From NCBI GenBank assembly GCA_029239415.1, contig JAQZAY010000173.1:1-7887 (forward strand): a stretch of DNA of 7,887 nucleotides. The letters run 5' to 3'. This DNA is from Pseudomonas sp. (GTDB lineage Bacteria > Pseudomonadota > Gammaproteobacteria > Pseudomonadales > Pseudomonadaceae). The notes under the pieces were generated by a model that made no database searches, was not told where the DNA came from, and worked only from the letters and a program-made list of their open reading frames with translations. Numbering within the stretch: the first letter of the stretch is position 1; each line of letters opens with the position of its first letter. Positions 5,836-7,887 of this stretch are shown one piece after another. The translations under genes and the position numbers were made by a program.

Positions 5836-7485
5836 ATGTACACTCGCCCTGACAACACCCTCGATCCCTATCGCCTGATCGACGCCTTGCACGCCGAGCA
5901 GCGTCTCGATGCCGACCAGGCACGCGCGCTGCGCCAGCGTGCGGCGGCGCACCCCGAACTCCACCCGCTGGAGCTGCTGGCCGGCCAAGGCATGGACCTG
6001 GACAGCCTGTGCCAATGGCTGGCTGGAAAAGTCGGCCAGCCCTACCAGCGCATCGATCCGTTGCACGTCGACGTGGCCGAGGTGACCGGTCTCATGTCCG
6101 CAGCCTTTGCCCAGCGCCACGGCATCCTGGCACTCGGCATGGATGCCCAGGGGGTGACGGTGGCCAGCGCGCAACCTTGCGTGCGCGACTGGGAAGAAGA
6201 TCTTGCCCAGAGCCTGGGCAGGCCGGTGCGACGGGTGCTGGCCAGCCCGGTGCAGATCCGCCAGCTCAGCCAGACATTCTTTCGCCTTGCCCATTCGGTC
6301 AATGGCGCGCGCCATGAACAGGCGTCCGGGCTGGGCGAGCTCGAGCAATTGCTCGAGCTGGGACGCGGCCAGTCCAGCGCCAGCGCCGACGACGCCCACA
6401 TCGTGCATATCGTCGACTGGGTGCTGCAGTACGCCTTCGAGCAGCGCGCCAGCGATATCCACCTGGAACCCAGGCGCGAGCAGGGCCGCTTGCGCTTTCG
6501 CATCGATGGCCTGCTGCACCCGGTCTATGCCTTTCCGGCCAGCGTTACCCTGGCACTGGTCAGCCGCCTCAAGCACCTGGGCCGCATGAACGTGGCCGAA
6601 AAACGCCGTCCCCAGGATGGCCGGCTGAAAAGCCGGCTGCCCAGTGGGGAAGACATCGAGTTGCGCCTGGCGACCTTGCCTACCCCGTTTGGTGAAAAGC
6701 TGGTGCTGCGCCTGTTCGATCCACAGCAGTTGCAGCAAGGCTTCGATCAGCTAGGCCTGGAAGGCGCCCTGCTGGCGCGCTGGCAATCCCTGCTGCAACG
6801 CCGCCAGGGCATGCTGCTGGTCACAGGCCCCACCGGCTCGGGCAAGACCAGTACCCTCTACGCCAGCCTGCGCCAACTGGCTACGCCGCAGGTCAACCTG
6901 TGCACCATCGAAGACCCGATCGAAAGGCTCGACCCGGCCTTCAACCAGCTGCAGGTACAACCCGCCATCGACCTGGGTTTTGCCGACGGCGTACGCGCCC
7001 TGCTGCGCCAGGATCCGGACGTCATCATGATCGGCGAGATCCGCGACCGGGAAACCGCCCAGGTGGCCGTCCAGGCAGCGCTGACGGGGCACAGGGTACT
7101 GTCCACGCTGCACACCGACGACACCTGCAGCGCCATCACCCGGCTGCAGGAGCTGGGCATCGCCGACTACCTGATCAAGGCCACGCTGCTCGGCGTGCTG
7201 GCCCAGCGCCTGGTGCGTACCCTGTGCACCTCGTGCAAGGGTTCACCCACTCCTGGCTCGGGGTGCCGCCTGTGTCGCGATACGGGGTATCACGGCCGCA
7301 CCGGCCTGTTCGAACTCCTGCCCTTGAGCGACGGGCTGCGCGCGTGCATCAAGCCGGCCACCGATCTGGGCGAGTTGCGCCGGCAGGCCTTGGCCGAGGG
7401 CCTGTGCGACCTGCGCCGCAGCGGCGCACACAAGGTCGCGCTGGGGCAGACCACCCACATCGAAGTACTGCGCGTATGCGCCTGA
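5836..7485 (+). CDS. GspE/PulE/PilB-family secretion or pilus assembly ATPase
   Basis: A 549-residue cytoplasmic ATPase of the type that powers type II secretion or type IV pilus extension, working at the inner membrane with a GspL/GspF- or PilC-like partner. Residues about 55-155 are the N-terminal GspE_N-like domain. Residues about 185-490 are the motor: ASDIHLEPR (205-213) and FRIDG, Walker A GPTGSGKT (331-338), the Asp box TIEDPIE (357-363), Walker B PDVIMIGEIRD (394-404) and the His box HRVLSTLHTDD (419-429). A CxxC pair follows (Cys464/467 and Cys477/480), then GYHGRTGLFELL. All catalytic motifs are intact, so it should hydrolyse ATP. AAGGA lies about eight bases before the ATG at 5836. 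No gsp, xcp or pil gene adjoins it within the window, so gspE versus pilB cannot be decided; the cysteine motif occurs in both. The zinc loop is unusually short. Confidence 0.9.
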   Translation: MYTRPDNTLDPYRLIDALHAEQRLDADQARALRQRAAAHPELHPLELLAGQGMDLDSLCQWLAGKVGQPYQRIDPLHVDVAEVTGLMSAAFAQRHGILALGMDAQGVTVASAQPCVRDWEEDLAQSLGRPVRRVLASPVQIRQLSQTFFRLAHSVNGARHEQASGLGELEQLLELGRGQSSASADDAHIVHIVDWVLQYAFEQRASDIHLEPRREQGRLRFRIDGLLHPVYAFPASVTLALVSRLKHLGRMNVAEKRRPQDGRLKSRLPSGEDIELRLATLPTPFGEKLVLRLFDPQQLQQGFDQLGLEGALLARWQSLLQRRQGMLLVTGPTGSGKTSTLYASLRQLATPQVNLCTIEDPIERLDPAFNQLQVQPAIDLGFADGVRALLRQDPDVIMIGEIRDRETAQVAVQAALTGHRVLSTLHTDDTCSAITRLQELGIADYLIKATLLGVLAQRLVRTLCTSCKGSPTPGSGCRLCRDTGYHGRTGLFELLPLSDGLRACIKPATDLGELRRQALAEGLCDLRRSGAHKVALGQTTHIEVLRVCA

Positions 7486-7495
7486 GCTTCGGGAA

Positions 7496-7514
7496 CTTGG
7501 CCATGCTGGCCAGG
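7496..7514 (+). terminator. Hairpin after the ATPase gene
   Basis: CTTGGCCA and TGGCCAGG pair over 8 bp (one T-G wobble) around a TGC loop, starting 11 bases after the ATPase stop. No T-run follows. It may end or attenuate the ATPase transcript before the DUF2388 gene. Confidence 0.35.
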
Positions 7515-7553
7515 ATCGAAACGCACATATCCCTGAACAAGAGTGAACCTGCC

Positions 7554-7868
7554 ATGCGTCTCAAATCAGCCATCGCCGCTGTTGCCCTGATTTCCCTGCC
7601 CCTGGGTCATGCCCTGGCAGATGGCTTCTGGCGTGACGTGATTTCCTCCGGTGCCACTACCGCATCGACCTACCTGACCTTCAAGGACCACAAGCTGATC
7701 GTCGCGGCGCAGGATGATGCCGGCAGCTATGTCGCCAGCCAAGGCTCGATCCGCGGGCCGTACCTGGAGGCCGCGATGCAGAAGGTTCGCGCGGACAACC
7801 CCGGCCTGCAGGCCAGCGACATGGACCTGGCGAACGCGATCCTGGCGAAGAATGCGGTGGCTGAGTAA
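7554..7868 (+). CDS. DUF2388 family small exported protein
   Basis: A 104-residue protein of unknown function. Residues 1-22 form a clear Sec signal peptide: basic MRLK, a hydrophobic run (SAIAAVALISLPLG) and the cleavage site HALA before DGFW, so the mature protein of about 82 residues is probably periplasmic. The mature part carries the DUF2388 pattern: FWRDVISSGATTASTYLT, then HKLIVAAQDDAGSYVASQG, then IRGPYLEAAMQKVR and a helical end. I recall this family from pseudomonads, often as several small paralogues per genome; no reaction is known to me. The mature protein has no cysteine or transmembrane segment. The ATG at 7554 is chosen because the signal peptide starts there; the ribosome-binding site (AAGAG about nine bases upstream) is only fair. 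It follows the ATPase gene by 68 bases with a hairpin between, so it may have its own promoter, which I could not identify. Confidence 0.88.
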   Translation: MRLKSAIAAVALISLPLGHALADGFWRDVISSGATTASTYLTFKDHKLIVAAQDDAGSYVASQGSIRGPYLEAAMQKVRADNPGLQASDMDLANAILAKNAVAE

Positions 7869-7887
7869 CCCCATAATCGCCCGCGCC

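Noticed and set aside
5530..6738. A 402-codon minus-strand open frame across the ATPase gene and part of its upstream neighbour
   Set aside because: It runs across two well-supported genes and their intergenic gap, and has no domain or ribosome-binding site that I can see.
6900..7553. Upstream in-frame extension of the DUF2388 gene
   Set aside because: It overlaps the ATPase in another frame and reads as Arg/Pro/Gly-rich noise; the signal peptide begins exactly at 7554.
1..7887. Mobile elements, CRISPR arrays, tRNA or rRNA genes, toxin-antitoxin or phage-defence genes
   Set aside because: No repeat-spacer pattern, transposase, integrase, tRNA-like fold or recognised defence domain is visible; the window is nearly filled by core-type genes of even composition.

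Overview
The window is a stretch of ordinary, GC-rich chromosome from a gammaproteobacterium, most likely a Pseudomonas of the P. putida/P. fluorescens lineage. This rests on the strong G/C preference at third codon positions, a two-domain ArgA next to ArgE, a polyamine-type glutamine synthetase ending in a Pseudomonas-like tail, and a small DUF2388 protein, a family found mainly in pseudomonads. The genus is inferred from protein resemblance; no search was run.

Layout. (1) 1-699, plus strand: the 3' part of a glutamine synthetase-family gene, probably gamma-glutamylpolyamine synthetase. A GC-rich hairpin (708-733) separates it from the convergent argA. (2) 747-3314, minus strand: argE, then 78 bases, then argA, giving an acetylornithine deacetylase and N-acetylglutamate synthase pair that serve the two ends of the acetylated half of arginine synthesis. 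(3) 3442-4821, plus strand: a CYTH-CHAD protein of the YgiF inorganic triphosphatase type, divergent from argE. Its last 12 bases overlap the end of the next gene. (4) 4810-5280, minus strand: an Lrp/AsnC-family regulator. (5) 5406-5741, plus strand: a 111-residue protein of unknown function with an ACT-like look, divergent from the regulator. The 125-base gap between them carries three alternating copies of a GCGAAT/ATTCGC half-site, a good candidate operator. (6) 5836-7485, plus strand: a GspE/PulE/PilB-family secretion ATPase with no other secretion gene beside it in this window and a shortened four-cysteine zinc loop. (7) 7554-7868, plus strand: a small DUF2388 protein with a signal peptide.

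How the genes fit together. Glutamylpolyamine synthetase, ArgA and ArgE all belong to glutamate, ornithine and polyamine metabolism, but they are transcribed separately and no shared control is visible. The Lrp-type regulator and the small ACT-like protein look like a regulator and neighbour with a shared, possibly autoregulated, control region. The ATPase and the DUF2388 gene point the same way, but a 68-base gap with a hairpin lies between them, so co-transcription is uncertain.

I see no mobile element, CRISPR array, tRNA, rRNA or sign of recent gene transfer. I do not see a clearly new multi-gene system. The items most worth a second look are the half-site array with its ACT-like neighbour, the isolated ATPase with the short zinc loop, and the divergent CHAD half of the CYTH protein.
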